A DNA stretch of 64,000 nucleotides. Source: Brienomyrus brachyistius (lineage: Eukaryota > Chordata > Actinopteri > Osteoglossiformes > Mormyridae). The notes beneath the pieces are model-generated. The model was not told where the DNA came from. It searched no databases and saw only the letters and a program-made list of their open reading frames with translations. How positions within the stretch are numbered: the stretch's first letter is position 1; each line of letters opens with the position of its first letter. The stretch covers positions 9,887,691 through 9,951,690 of the forward strand of contig NC_064540.1 in NCBI RefSeq assembly GCF_023856365.1. Direction: 5' to 3'. The position numbers were made by a program, and so were the translations under genes. Of the stretch, positions 24,301 through 34,253 are shown piece after piece.

Positions 24301-27300
24301 ATGAAGCGTATAAAGTCATTTTTTTTTTTACGCAAATCAGCTGAGGTGAAACAAAACAAAACGCAAGTTTTCAGGCTTGGCAACTCACGAATCTGGCCTA
24401 AAATGAGCGACATCAAAAGCGTTGGGATAGATTGCGAACCCCATAGACTATTTAAAAGGTAATAAACTCTTACACGCACATAAATGTGTGTGCAGACTTG
24501 CCTTGAATTGAAAATCTCATTTCAGCCAGCTGACCAAAGTTGGAAAGTTTATTTTAAATGAACTGCAAAATGCACTGTTTTCGGTGGAAGCAGCTTCTTA
24601 CTCGGACAATTATATAATGAATATGAGAAAACATTGCCTATGACACTTCTTTATATCAACAACTGTAATAGCGATTAAAGTGTACTTAGTATATTATAAA
24701 ATATAGATTTTTTTATTTACATAAAAGGACAGGATAATGCATAATAAAGTTATGTATAATATATACCATCACCATCCAAGAAGTGAAAAATACCATGATA
24801 AAAATTTTAGGTCATATCGCCCACCCCTATTTTGCACATTTAAATCTGAGATTTAAACTTTTTATCTTTATCATACTTCTGAGGCGCCTGCTGGTTCTGA
24901 AGCAGCCGAATGTAGCGTGAAACACGACTAGCATGTAAATATATGCAAATGTGGAGTTTTGTGTGAAGTGTGGCTCACTCGCTCACTCACTGAGACTGCT
25001 TTTTCATGCGTCTGTTTTTCTCAGGCGATGTTACAAGTATTTCGCACCAGTGCGCCTAAATCTTTCTTTCACGTTCGCACACTGACATTTTTATTCACAT
25101 ATGTGAGTGAAATGGACATACTTTTGAACCCTGTGACTGTGAACTTGTCTGGTAGTGCTGCGTAAATCGAAGGATGACCTTAAGTGACCTTAAAAGAATT
25201 GGAGAAACATTATGTGTGAAGTGTACTGATAGGACACTTTGTAACAGGCTCATAGAAGCAGGACTGAAGACTCATAAAGTAAGGAAGAAGCCCTTCATTA
25301 ATGACAAACAGGAAAGAGCCAGGATGGAGTTTGCAAAGAAATCTGTATTTTACAGTCGCATACCCATGAACTGAGAAATGAGCAAAACTGAAAATTTTGC
25401 TGTGATTTCTTAATTTTTGATGGTGAAATGTTAACCTTGGCCATTTTTTACAGCTCCCTAAAGTTCATTTCTTTCCATTCTTTTTGTGTCCACCTTAGAT
25501 CTCCCCATGGCTGCAAAGCTTTGTGAGAAGTCGCCAAACTACCAGCCTCCTGCCAAGAGGAAGAACCTTCAGAAGACCCGGCTGTCCTTTTGTCAGGGTA
25601 TCAGCAGAGGTGTGGCCACAGCCCCGCCCCGCCGTGCCCCTCCCCGCCTGTATTCACCTCGGCACATTTACTGAGGGAACATCGCTGGTTATTTCATTAT
25701 GTTGCCAAATTTACAAAGAGTCCATTTCTTCTGTTCCTCAGAGCAAATGGTGTTTCAGGTTACAATGGAAGGAAAAAGCATTAAAGGTAAATAGAATAGT
25801 TGCTAATTCATTTTAAGTGATGAGAGAATCTTTCAGCTGGTTGTTGGTCTAAAATAAGCCACCTCTGTCCTCTGCCCAGATTACTGCCTGTCATGTGGAA
25901 GCTCCAACACTGAGATTTTTCACCCGCTGTTTGAGGGCAGCCTCTGCCTGAAATGCAAGGTATTATCATGACCTGGAATCATTATTTCTGTACCGTTTCC
26001 TCATTTCTCTAAGCAGATATTTATGGATGATGTTTTGTCTCCCATAGTGATAAAATTGTTTGATTCACATTTCTATTTATTTGACCACAGCTCCATTCTA
26101 TTGTTATTTGATTGGCAGTTGACTCGATTCCCTCCATTTCTGGGCTCTTAAAGTTATCTCCTGCCATTCCTTACAGGAAAACTTTTCAGAGACTCTGTAT
26201 CGCTATGACGATGATGGCTATCAGTCCTACTGCACGGTATGCTGTGCTGGCCAGGAAGTCATCCTGTGCGGCAACTCCAACTGCTGCCGGTCAGTGACCT
26301 CTGTCCTCAAACACGGCCCTCCCCCATTCCGCACCGCTGTGGTTTGGCTTTATAAGATAAAATGAATGTAACATAAAGTCAAGAAAGCAGCCAGCTTAGT
26401 ATAAAATTCAGCTTGTATTGTGTTTCTTTAGCCTTGCAGCTATGGCATCTTGAAACAAAATGCACATTCAGTGCATGGTTGGGATCAAAGTGAACAGATG
26501 CAGGAGATCAGACATGACGCTAGAAAAATGAAAGGACAGTGTGTATAGGGTAGGGAGAGTATTTGCACTGGGCAGCTAGACTATGAGCAAGAATAATAGG
26601 CGAACATGTACCTGTTAAGTCAAAAGTGCAGAAATAAACACACACAGACAAAGACAACGTGCAGGGGAATCACACGTGACCTGTGTGTGTAGCTGCTACT
26701 GCAAGGACTGCCTGAACACGCTGGTGGGTGCAGAAACATTTGAGCAGCTAATGGAGGTGGACCCCTGGAGCTGCTACATCTGCCAACCCCCACAGCGTCA
26801 TGGCGTGCTGAGCCGTCGGCCCGACTGGAGCGTACGCGTGCAGGAGTTCTTCGCCAACAACAGCGGCATGGAATTTGTAAGCACCCGTCTCCATGATGTC
26901 GTGTGTACAAGCACTCACTATGCCTCAATGGACAAAAAAAGGCCCTGTTTCTGTCACTCTGCTACAAACACTAAACCCTGTATCCCCCCCCCCCCCCCCC
27001 CCCCCCAAAAGGAGCCACACAGAGTCTACCCGTCCATCCCCCCCAGCAAGCGGCGACCTATTAGGGTTCTTTCCCTGTTTGACGGCATTGCAACAGGTTA
27101 GTGCCTTCCCCGCTGCCAACATACCTACAGAACTACTGAAACCAGGGGGATCACGGCTAGTGAGTAACCAGCCAGAAACGAGGTAACACAAAACTAGATA
27201 AAATGTTTATAAATCTTTCAACTTTATTGCATACATCAATTTGTATGGTAAAGTGTATATTTTAGCTCTTTTTTTTGTTAGTTTTCTCATCTCCATAACT

Positions 27301-30187
27301 CTTGCCTTGGATTTCATTAAATGCTTTTATTTATTATAAAAATAAATATTAATGTAATAAAACTGATTAACTACCCCAGAGGCAAAATCAAGTTTGGACA
27401 ACGAAGAGTTCGTCTTCCTTCAAACTGATTTTAAAAATTAGAGAAAATTGGTATGTTGTGGTGAGTTTGTGAGAATGACCCATACACTTCCCTTGTGGTA
27501 ATTCTACATTGATTTGGGGATTCAGTGTATGTGTGATTATAAGTTTTAATGTTGGGTGTTCTGTTTTAGCAAGCAGAACGAGTGTTTCTAGAATATTGTA
27601 GTGTAGACTTTCTGTCGCTTGTAGACACACACTTGCTACTATTCGCTAATATGTCATGACTTTTTTGCTCAAAGTAACTAGGTTGTTGTGACAAAAAAAG
27701 AGTCAATACTGATGATTGACATAGAAGTACAAATTTGTGTATTTCTATGTGCATACAACTGTTTGAATATCCCTGCATGAACTAGTTCTGTCTGCTCCTC
27801 CAGGGTTCCTGGTGCTCAAGGACCTGGGCTTCAAGGTGGAGTGCTACATCGCCTCAGAGATCTGCGAGGACTGCATTTCTGTGGGCATGATCAAGCACGA
27901 GGGCAAGATCGAGCATGTGAGCGATGTGCGAACCATCACCAGGAAGCAAGTACGTAAGCTGCTTAGCCCGGGAGGTTTGGTTTCTGTAGGCCCCATATTG
28001 CTGTGCTTGTTGGCTTTACCCTGTATTCCTAATAAGACCAGGCCTCACAAACCTAGCTGTTGTATCAGGTAACAGAGTAAATGTTTCTTAGCTCAGCAGC
28101 TACCTGATCTCATCCTGATCCAGATTGCTGAATGGGGACCGTTTGATCTCCTGATTGGTGGGTCCCCCTGCAACGATCTTTCCTGTGTCAACCCTACTCG
28201 CAAGGGATTATACGGTATGGGAATCCTTCACTCTACTCTTACACAGAAGTCTTGCACTCTGAGTCCATTCTAGAGAATTAGAAGTGTTCAATGGTGAGCT
28301 AAAAGGACCCTACAATGTTGCTTCCATGGCGCCACCAACAGAGGGCACAGGGCGGCTTTTCTTTGAGTACTACCGCCTGCTGACCCTCTTGAGACCCAGG
28401 GAGGATGACGATCGTCCTTTCTTCTGGCTCTTTGAGAACGTGGTTTCCATGGCATCCCGCGACAAAGTTGACATCTGCCGCTTTTTGGAGGTAAGGAGTG
28501 CTACACTTCCTGAGCCTCCAGTAGATCTTGAACATTCTGTTAATGCAGTAGCCCTTCTGGTGAGCAAATGCATTGTACTGAAATAGACCAACCTTGAATT
28601 CTGTATGTCATGTATCCTGTCCAGTGTAACCCAGTTATGATCGATGCTGTGAAGGTGAGCCCAGCCTACAGAGCTCGCTACTTCTGGGGAAACCTGCCCG
28701 GCATGGATCGGTATGTCCTGCCCATAAACTTACATTCAGAAGATGTTCAGGAAATGAACTGGAGAACTTTAGCTGTGTATTAAGAATAAATATCTGTTAT
28801 GTTATTTCTATAAGTTATGAATAAGTGATAAAAACCTGTATATTTCTATGGAGCTTTTATTTGAAATACATAAAGCATTGATTATTCTTCGGAGAAAAGC
28901 AAATGCTTTTGTCCAAAGAAATGTGCAGTGAGGGAGATAATATGCCACAAGCATACAGCTGTATGCCTCTAATGAGGAATCAGTAACTACTGCAAGTTGG
29001 CTTTGGAGCAAGATCTATACAACAGCAAATAGCAATAATATAGCAATAGCAAAAAAGCTACTGAATTCAAACTCCATGAGAACTATGTTCCTACTGGATA
29101 TGTTCAAAATACAAGACACCTAAATGAAGTTATGGCCGGTGACAGTGGTATCCCAGAATGGATCTTTAACATCAAAACGGACACCACTCAGTGGCTGTGG
29201 ATGGGTAGTGTTTCACAAAATTAGAAACTCATTCATGATGTCAACATCGAAAAGACGGCTTGTTTACAGTCATGTGGTCACATGATCTCCTGCCTCCACA
29301 GATCCATTGCCTCATCTATAAACGACTGCCTTGAACTTCAGGACTGCCTTGAGATCGGACGGAAAGCAAAGGTTATGGTCACCTCCTGCCTCTTTATTAC
29401 ATTAATTTCTTGTATTATATGTTTGTATTAGGGCTGCACAATGTCATGATATCCCATCGCAATATGTGTAATCAAATTAGTTGTTGGTGTTGCTGCAAGT
29501 TATGTCAACATACACAAAGCATCACCAACAAATTTGATGTGATTGTTGCTATTGTGCACAATATATTGTGCAGTCCTGAAACAATATACTGGTCAGCACT
29601 AATTTCTGTGCTTAATTACGCTTAAATATTCCTCTTTGTTGTATCACACCCAGCATTAGCTGTCTTACATTCCCCAAAGCAGGGCACGCCTTTCACCTGC
29701 CATTCTTGTTGCTTCGGACTTGCTCCACATTGGATGCTCATGTCCTCTTCATATTTTTCAATAGTACAGTAAAGTGCGTACCATCACAACCAAGATCAAC
29801 TCCCTACGACAGGGAAAGATGGGGCCGCTTCCAGTGACCATGAAGGGCAAAGAAGACTCTCTGTGGTGCACCGAGATCGAGCGGTGAGGGTCTGCGGTCC
29901 TGTCTAGTTTGCAGAGAGAGTGATCTGCTGCCTGGCTAACAAGAGCTATAAAAGGGCTGCCTGTCTGCGTCCTCTCAATTCCTGAACATACCCCGCCATT
30001 TTCCTGTTTCTTCATTGATGTTAACATGAACGTCCTCTCCTGCAGGATTTTTGGCTTTCCGAAACACTACACCGACATCAACAACATGGGCCGAGGACAG
30101 AGGATGAAGGTTCTGGGCCGGTCCTGGAGCGTCCCGGTAATCCGTCACCTCATTGCACCGTTAAAGGACTATTTTGCCTGTGAATGA
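10864..30187 (+). CDS. dnmt3b: Dnmt3 methyltransferase with EB1-type CH domain, hAT-derived insert, PWWP, ADD and catalytic domain
   Basis: De novo DNA cytosine methyltransferase. Coding exons: 10864-10978, 11935-12080, 12179-12383, 14976-16706, 16925-17087, 17769-17816, 18332-18399, 20956-21012, 21165-21314, 21403-21510, 22135-22267, 25499-25597, 25742-25786, 25880-25959, 26177-26289, 26693-26876, 27012-27096, 27804-27949, 28124-28214, 28342-28490, 28625-28710, 29302-29371, 29765-29883, 30046-30187 (stop TGA). Every junction keeps phase; the ATG at 10864 matches the mapre1 start in the homologous exon. Ignoring the three lesions in exon 4, the product would be about 1,443 residues: CH 1-155, hAT-derived 156-732, PWWP from 845, ADD about 1008-1148, catalytic 1149-1443. 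Methyltransferase motifs are present: [16 protein letters not shown] with the catalytic Cys, [16 protein letters not shown] and the FACE end. Exon 4 has two stops and a frameshift, so the full-length form is doubtful. Skipping exons 4 and 5 keeps frame and gives 812 residues. It resembles zebrafish CH-bearing Dnmt3 proteins; the exact orthologue is not settled. Confidence 0.9.
11497..11832. mobile_element. Palindromic MITE relic in intron 1
   Basis: The sequence resembles the MITE at 12691-13080: GCATTC/ATTATG-rich arms, a GCAGCATGTAAGTATAGCTT segment near 11573, and its inverse near 11720. The ends are roughly inverted (TGACACTTTACATTAACTGT near 11500 against AAGTGTTAAC near 11823). It is more diverged than the intron-3 copy. 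Confidence 0.55.
12691..13080. mobile_element. Palindromic MITE in intron 3
   Basis: The element is bounded by TGGTAATGCT (12691-12700) and its exact inverse AGCATTACCA (13071-13080). Inside, the arms repeat CATTATGAATG/CATTCATAATG words in opposite orientation, so the element is a long imperfect hairpin of 390 bp. It is non-coding; the family is not identified. Confidence 0.75.
13095..14345 (+). mobile_element. Decayed hAT-like DNA transposon in intron 3
   Basis: The first part carries the CCGATGTTCGGATCGGTATC type of end seen in fish DNA transposons, and near 13960-14008 it has the ATCCGATGCCCAGCCCTAAG end. Downstream, 14140-14345 reads in the forward direction as a hAT transposase scrap: [16 protein letters not shown], then a broken continuation with VVGHYKSI. 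In this superfamily CFAH-LQL precedes the middle of the RNase H-like catalytic domain. Whether the two parts were one element is uncertain. It is a different relic from the hAT-derived coding exon at 14976. Confidence 0.6.
14473..14830 (+). mobile_element. tRNA-derived SINE, copy C, in intron 3
   Basis: Full-length plus-strand copy of the SINE seen at 6411 and 6771. The tRNA-like head has GTAGTGGTTAGCACC as A box and a GTTGGAGTC B-box-like motif, the body follows, and the tail is (TGGA)n. It ends only 145 bp before the hAT-derived coding exon. Confidence 0.9.
14976..16706 (+). pseudogene. hAT transposase-derived exon 4 of the Dnmt3 gene, with two stops and a frameshift
   Basis: The acceptor TTTGAATAG precedes 14976 and joins exon 3 in phase 1. 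The donor CAG/GTGTGC follows 16706 in phase 0. The exon encodes, in order: a Lys/Glu-rich lead; a BED/TTF-like zinc finger (CQLCNLN, then [11 protein letters not shown]); an RNase H-like body with [15 protein letters not shown] and [13 protein letters not shown], matching the conserved Asp and the Cys/His-containing part of hAT transposases; and the hAT dimerisation end ([17 protein letters not shown]). A change of frame by one base occurs between about 15285 and 15345. In the second frame, TGA at 15756-15758 and TAA at 15987-15989 interrupt an otherwise continuous protein. Both stops are one C-to-T step from CGA and CAA. Without skipping, translation would end at 15433, giving a 307-residue CH plus zinc-finger protein. 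Sequencing error, a decayed allele or a dispensable alternative exon are all possible. Confidence 0.85.
17257..17578 (-). mobile_element. tRNA-derived SINE, copy D, with 13-bp target duplication, in intron 5
   Basis: Minus-strand copy of the same SINE family, flanked by TGATCTTTAATCC at 17257-17269 and 17566-17578. It has an internal deletion of the segment that in copy B holds the GCAATTTAGCAAGTCCAATC stretch. It sits in the intron directly after the hAT-derived cassette (exons 4 and 5). Confidence 0.92.
17996..18311. repeat. About 20-bp minisatellite (TGTGATAGTCCTGACCTGGC) in intron 6
   Basis: Roughly fifteen units of CTGTGATAGTCCTGA plus CCTGG or AATTG run up to 20 bp before the acceptor of the exon starting at 18332. 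Because it stops so close to the exon, the array replaces most of the sequence where the branch point and polypyrimidine tract should lie. Only TCCTTTTTCTCTTGCATCCTCAG-like sequence remains for that role. Confidence 0.93.
18605..18775 (-). mobile_element. Second SINE family, fragment in intron 7
   Basis: On the minus strand a tRNA B-box-like motif (GTTCAAATCC, complement of 18717-18726) precedes a conserved body with GGTCAGCCAGCATGCAGTGC as read on the plus strand. Related copies lie at 35430-35690 (plus orientation) and 58176-58325. Confidence 0.6.
20956..21510 (+). other. PWWP domain exons 8-10 of the Dnmt3 gene
   Basis: After a short Ser/Lys linker exon (20956-21012) the PWWP domain is coded by 21165-21314 and 21403-21510. 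It contains [19 protein letters not shown], with SWWP in place of PWWP as in DNMT3B, then [13 protein letters not shown], an aromatic-cage-type region, and the helical part ending in NAIYQVLE. In Dnmt3 proteins this domain reads H3K36 methylation and targets the enzyme to gene bodies. Nothing looks broken. Confidence 0.93.
21590..21945. repeat. Diverged minisatellite (TCTTGAGGTTTCT) in intron 10
   Basis: Irregular units of 13-40 bp carry CTCTTGAGGTTTCTGTCATATGTCT and CTCTTGTGCT variants. The long hydrophobic reading frames on both strands here (21694-22071) only mirror the repeat. Confidence 0.75.
22930..23430. mobile_element. Non-autonomous hAT element in intron 11
   Basis: The element has 14-bp terminal inverted repeats: CAGTGTTTCCCCTA at 22930 and its exact inverse at 23417-23430. 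This is the CAGTG-type end common in fish hAT elements. It is 501 bp long and has no transposase. No clear 8-bp target duplication remains. Confidence 0.8.
25160..25375 (+). mobile_element. Tc1-like transposase fragment in intron 11
   Basis: An open stretch reads [20 protein letters not shown] followed by an EFAKK motif. This is the second helix-turn-helix and the start of the catalytic region of Tc1/mariner transposases. Nothing further of the element is coherent, so it is a short relic. Confidence 0.75.
25742..26876 (+). other. ADD domain exons 13-16 of the Dnmt3 gene
   Basis: Four exons (25742-25786, 25880-25959, 26177-26289, 26693-26876) encode the ADD domain, which binds histone H3 unmethylated at K4 and restrains the catalytic domain. 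The zinc-ligand cysteines are in place: CLSC, CLKC, CTVCC, the CC-R-CYC cluster and CYIC. The acidic H3-binding stretch [10 protein letters not shown] is kept, and the C-terminal helix has [13 protein letters not shown]. The four-residue NSNC spacing matches other Dnmt3 proteins. Confidence 0.93.
26984..27006. repeat. 23-base poly-C tract at the acceptor of exon 17
   Basis: An uninterrupted run of 23 C, followed by AAAAG, ends the intron before the exon that starts the catalytic domain (27012). It acts as the entire polypyrimidine tract. The dnmt3b paralogue has a 12-C run upstream of its exon at 1192 (1140-1151), but that is a different intron. Confidence 0.95.
27012..30187 (+). other. Catalytic domain exons 17-24 of the Dnmt3 gene
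   Basis: Eight exons hold the C5-methyltransferase fold: the AdoMet loop SLFDGIATG, then IASEICEDC, the catalytic loop [46 protein letters not shown], the target recognition region [14 protein letters not shown], and [17 protein letters not shown] to the end. All catalytic residues I can check are present. The target recognition region differs from the upstream paralogue ([16 protein letters not shown] against [16 protein letters not shown]). Confidence 0.95.
29430..29577. mobile_element. Short hAT-type MITE in intron 22
   Basis: AGGGCTGCACAAT at 29430-29442 and ATTGTGCAGTCCT at 29565-29577 form 13-bp inverted ends with one mismatch. The element is 148 bp and non-coding. Confidence 0.7.
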
Positions 30188-31290
30188 ATCTGGGCAAGAA
30201 ACAACAAAGAAATGCAAACTATTTTTAGCGGATGATTCTGTTTTAACCGATGAACCGATTTTTCATACACGGAGACTGCACAGAATACCTCAATCGTGTT
30301 CAGTTTTCTTTGGTTTATGGCATTTTAAATGATTTATGTTTCCTCCAGAGTGGTAACACTTTTCTTTATTTTTAAATAATTTTTTATAAATCACTGAATT
30401 AGTGATTTATAAACCTATTGTTACAGAGTCGGTGTCTGTTGAAAAGTCTTTATTTGTGCTGGTAAATTCAATACTGCTCAAATTTTAAACTTTTTATGGT
30501 TTTTGCATTATATTGAACTGTTTCTCTTACAAAGGGCTATTATTATTATTATTATTATGATTATTATTATGATTATTATTATTATTATTATTATCACAAA
30601 ACAAGGAAAGAACCAAACTCCAAAACGATAAGACAAATTGCCATATTTTTTAAGCGTTGTTACTCTTCAAAAATAATAGGTTACACAGTCGGTGATAATT
30701 TGTGATCGATTTCAAGAATTAAATTTCCATAAATATTCTCCTAAAACCAAAGTTATCCTGTGAAAAATCAGAAATATAGAAAAAAAACTATTTGTTTAAA
30801 TCTGGTTACAATTAACTGTATACAGTAGAATGTTTCTTTGCTCATTTGGCTATTTCATTGAGTTCTATGATTATTTAGATATTTGTATTTGTGAACAGTT
30901 GTAATCACCTTTAAAATGTTTCTTTTTAATTACATTTTATTAGAATTTTTTAATTTTGATTTTTATATGACAATGACATGATGAAGCTTTTTCTGCTGTT
31001 CATATTCACGCTGATCCCGTGAAAATCAGTGTGTCGTCTTGGAGATGGGGGACAGTTAACTTTGCTTCTTTTGTTGGAAAATGACAAAAACATGTTATGT
31101 CAAATTGTGTGACACCATTCAGGCAATAGGTGAGATGAGTGACAGCCGTTCCTATGAGATGTAAGTGTCTGACAGTGGATAAGCACATGCCTTTGGTGCT
31201 GGTTTTGCTTTTGATCTGGTAGTGAATGTGGAGCTACTAGATTTTGTTTTATCAAGCTTAAAATAAATAGTGCGGAACTTGCCCATATGA
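30188..31290 (+). other. Probable 3' UTR of the CH-Dnmt3 gene
   Basis: AT-rich, gene-free sequence after the TGA. It has a (TTA)n microsatellite at about 30536-30594 and a candidate AATAAA at 31262-31267. Confidence 0.45.
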
Positions 31291-31403
31291 CTCCACCATT
31301 GTTATGTGTGATGCATGTTTTTTAATAACTTTTCACATTTTAGTGCATTATTTCCTAAAATGGATGTTATTCTCTTTAAGTATGATCTGGACTTTCCTTA
31401 AGT

Positions 31404-31404
<1 letters not shown>

Positions 31405-31484
<80 letters not shown>
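31405..31484. repeat. (GT)n microsatellite
   Basis: About 38 uninterrupted GT units followed by a run of G. Dinucleotide repeats of this length are usually polymorphic. Confidence 0.97.
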
Positions 31485-31485
<1 letters not shown>

Positions 31486-32078
31486 GGGGGGAGCCTTAAA
31501 ATGAGTTTAAGGAGGAGTCAGTGGACAGCGACACTTGGTTTATCTGTTACTTTTTCCTGTAGCATTTGTGTTCATTTCAGGCTGGATGTTTAGGACATAA
31601 TGAAAAGACATACAACCATGATCTCTGTAGGTGGTGCGGTGGCTCGGTGCACTGCCACCTCTAACCTCCAGCATGTGTTTTCAAATCCCATCCATGCTCT
31701 GCGTGTAGAGTCTGTACAGCCCTCCCATTCGACTCCTTCTATAAAGGCATGCAATTACGTAAACTGTGTGTCACCTGCCTTGTGCCTCATGCTGCCGAAG
31801 ATGTGTTTTTAGAAGAAAATGACACTTTCAAGTCTTGATGTTTAGGATCGCAAAAGTCTATCATAAAAAAGTGAAATTATGGCCTAGATGTGACCCAAAA
31901 TGTACATGTTTCTCTTGTATGGTGGTACGTATGTTGTTACCATTCCCTGTTCAATCAGAATTTGTCAATGTGCATAATCTCAGGTCATGCAAACGTTAGA
32001 ACCCTATAACATCAGTTTACTGTTGTGCCATGTGTTTATTTTGAATCTTTTATTTTTTTTTTCTTTAGTACTGCATTT

Positions 32079-32340
32079 GTAATCATTTTACTTCTTTTGC
32101 GCCTGTGAAACATCATTGGGTGCTATGCCTTTAATTAAAACCTATGTGTAGATTTACTGCAATTGTTGTAATCATTTTACTTCTTTTGAGTCTGTTAAAC
32201 ATCAATGGGTGCTATGCCTTTAATTAAAACCCATGTGTAGATTTACTGCAATTGTTGTAATTGTTTAACTTCTTTTGAGTCTGTGAAACATCACTGGGTG
32301 CTATGCCTTTAATTAAAACCTACATGTAGATTTGCATAAT
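32079..32340. repeat. 89-bp tandem repeat, three copies
   Basis: GTAATC/GTAATT followed by ATTTTACTTCTTTTG-type sequence recurs at 32079, 32168 and 32257. Each copy holds GGGTGCTATGCCTTTAATTAAAAC, which includes a potential ATTAAA poly(A) signal. Confidence 0.93.
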
Positions 32341-33867
32341 TTTCCTTGTGTTTTGAGTCTCTTCCCGCCCCCTATCCTCTGAGTGTCCTCATGGACAGCA
32401 GTTCTTTAAAACTACCCAAAGGTGGCACCCTGAGGATGTCTAACACACTAACTTCCTTCTGGGCTCATGCTAATGCTCCAGGCTCTGCTGATGCTGAAGT
32501 TCTCAGGTGTGGGTGATGCTGTCCACTGACCTTCTCACCTGTGTCTCCACCTTCCCATTTCTCTTCTTTCTTTATAAACCATTCAATCAGAGCACTGGAC
32601 CACATCATATACAAGATATGGCTCCCTAAAGTCTGTTTAAGCTATTCATTTACCTTTGTTTTTTTTCTTTGACACAATAGACATAATTAAATTTTATAGT
32701 AAAAGGCTACGGTTGTCACCCTGTGGAAAACATTAACAACAACTGCTTCATTGAAACATATGAAACAAATGGGTCTTTTAAATGGCCATAGAAACGCTCT
32801 ACAATCCATTTTGTAACAGTTTAAAGACTAGAATGGAAATGGAAGACATCCCAATTTAAGGCAAAATTGCCTTGATTTCTGTCTGGCTCGATCTCCATTA
32901 TGTGTGGCTATAAGCAATGAATATTCGTTTACTGGTACGATGCTCAAGAAAATTCACTCGGACAAAAAAAGAAGCTAAAGTGATGGTTATCTGATATATA
33001 TCTAACTGGCTAATAAGTGTTAGTAAGAGAAGCACTGGGCCTCTCAGGGCCTGACAAGCAGTGCAGGTATGGAGAGAGAAAGAGCAACGCAAGATGATTC
33101 TTAAACAGCTTCTCATGAGCAGGTAACCTCTGGGATCAGAGAGATTCTTCTAGGTGTCTTTCACTAATAAGCACATGATGTGTTAAACATGTGTGGTAAG
33201 ATTACTCGGTATCAGAGGAAAAAAGTTTTTTCTCTGAATCAAAACAATGTAGGCAACATTTTCCAATACCATGTACAACAAAACAAACAAACAAAAAAAA
33301 AAACGCATTTTGAAAAAAAACGTCTATCAGAATTAGCTACTGTCTTCAGAACTTTAACCTCAATATCACCATCTGTACCAGTGGACAAGAAACTAGACTA
33401 CCACCATGGTGCCTCTGTATGCATGCTTATCTAATATATTGTTGGAGCCAATTCCAGGATGCATAGCTGAGTCAGAAATATCAAGCACGAGAAGTATCAC
33501 CCTTTATCCAAAGCTTATCTTATTCCCATTACATATATCTTTATAAATCAGCAAAAGTGCAAAACACTGATTTTGTGTTTGATATTTAATGTTGACAATA
33601 TGTTTTAATATGTATTATAAAGCTATATTTTCTGTCGTATATATAGCTACATTTTGTACAACAAAATGAAAAGCATATCTTCTAATCTTTGGAAATGGGA
33701 ACACATCAGTACATGATCTTAGGGAATACATCATATATGTATATATATTTTTATATAGTTTTTCTTAAAAAAAGTCGACAAACAATTTATCTTCAAAATG
33801 TCCAAATATAATATAACAGACAATAGTGTTCATTTACAGTTCTAACTAGATGGTTCTTACTGTTTAC
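32341..33867. other. Intergenic DNA between Dnmt3 and mapre1
   Basis: AT-rich; no exon, RNA gene or transposon ends recognised. Confidence 0.5.
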
Positions 33868-34023
33868 AGCCAGAGGTGGAAAGTTCAGGTCCAGAAAGTA
33901 TAAATCCAGACCAAGGTTTTGTTTCAACCAACCAGTTACGTACTCTGTAAATGTGACTCTTTATGCTCAACTGGTTGGCTGAAAGAAAACCTTGGTCTGG
34001 ATTCGTACTTTTTTTCCACTTCT
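33868..34023. mobile_element. Palindromic MITE just upstream of the mapre1 promoter
   Basis: CCAGAGGTGGAAAGTTCAGG and the arm through CCAGACCAAGGTTTT-CAACCAACCAGTT is repeated inverted as AACTGGTTGGCTGAAAGAAAACC-TTGGTCTGGATT to CCACTTCTAG. The result is a hairpin of about 155 bp. It ends where the CpG-rich promoter begins. Confidence 0.8.
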
Positions 34024-34253
34024 AGCACCGGCGCAGGCTACCTCTGCCCAGCTGATCGCGCGCCGGGAAGCGGCTTCTCGCGCCGGTTCCGCTTAAAGAG
34101 ACTATCACGTCACGTGCCGCCGTCATTCACAGGATAGCGGTGACAGCGGGCGGCAGCGCAGGGGGAGCAGCGTCTCAGTACGGCCGCAGATTATACTTCC
34201 CCACAGCTACATCGCCGAGACGCCCTCGAAGCCACCGCGACCCTTTACATAAT
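34024..34253 (+). promoter_or_regulatory. mapre1: mapre1 CpG-rich promoter and non-coding first exon
   Basis: A short CpG-dense island in AT-rich DNA. It contains CACGTCACGTG near 34107 (a CRE-like site overlapping an E-box) and CTTAAAGAG just before it. A strong donor, AAT/GTAAGTT, ends the presumed non-coding exon at 34253. The first coding exon of mapre1 has an acceptor seven bases before its ATG, which fits a non-coding first exon here. There is no TATA box, as usual for housekeeping genes. Confidence 0.65.
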
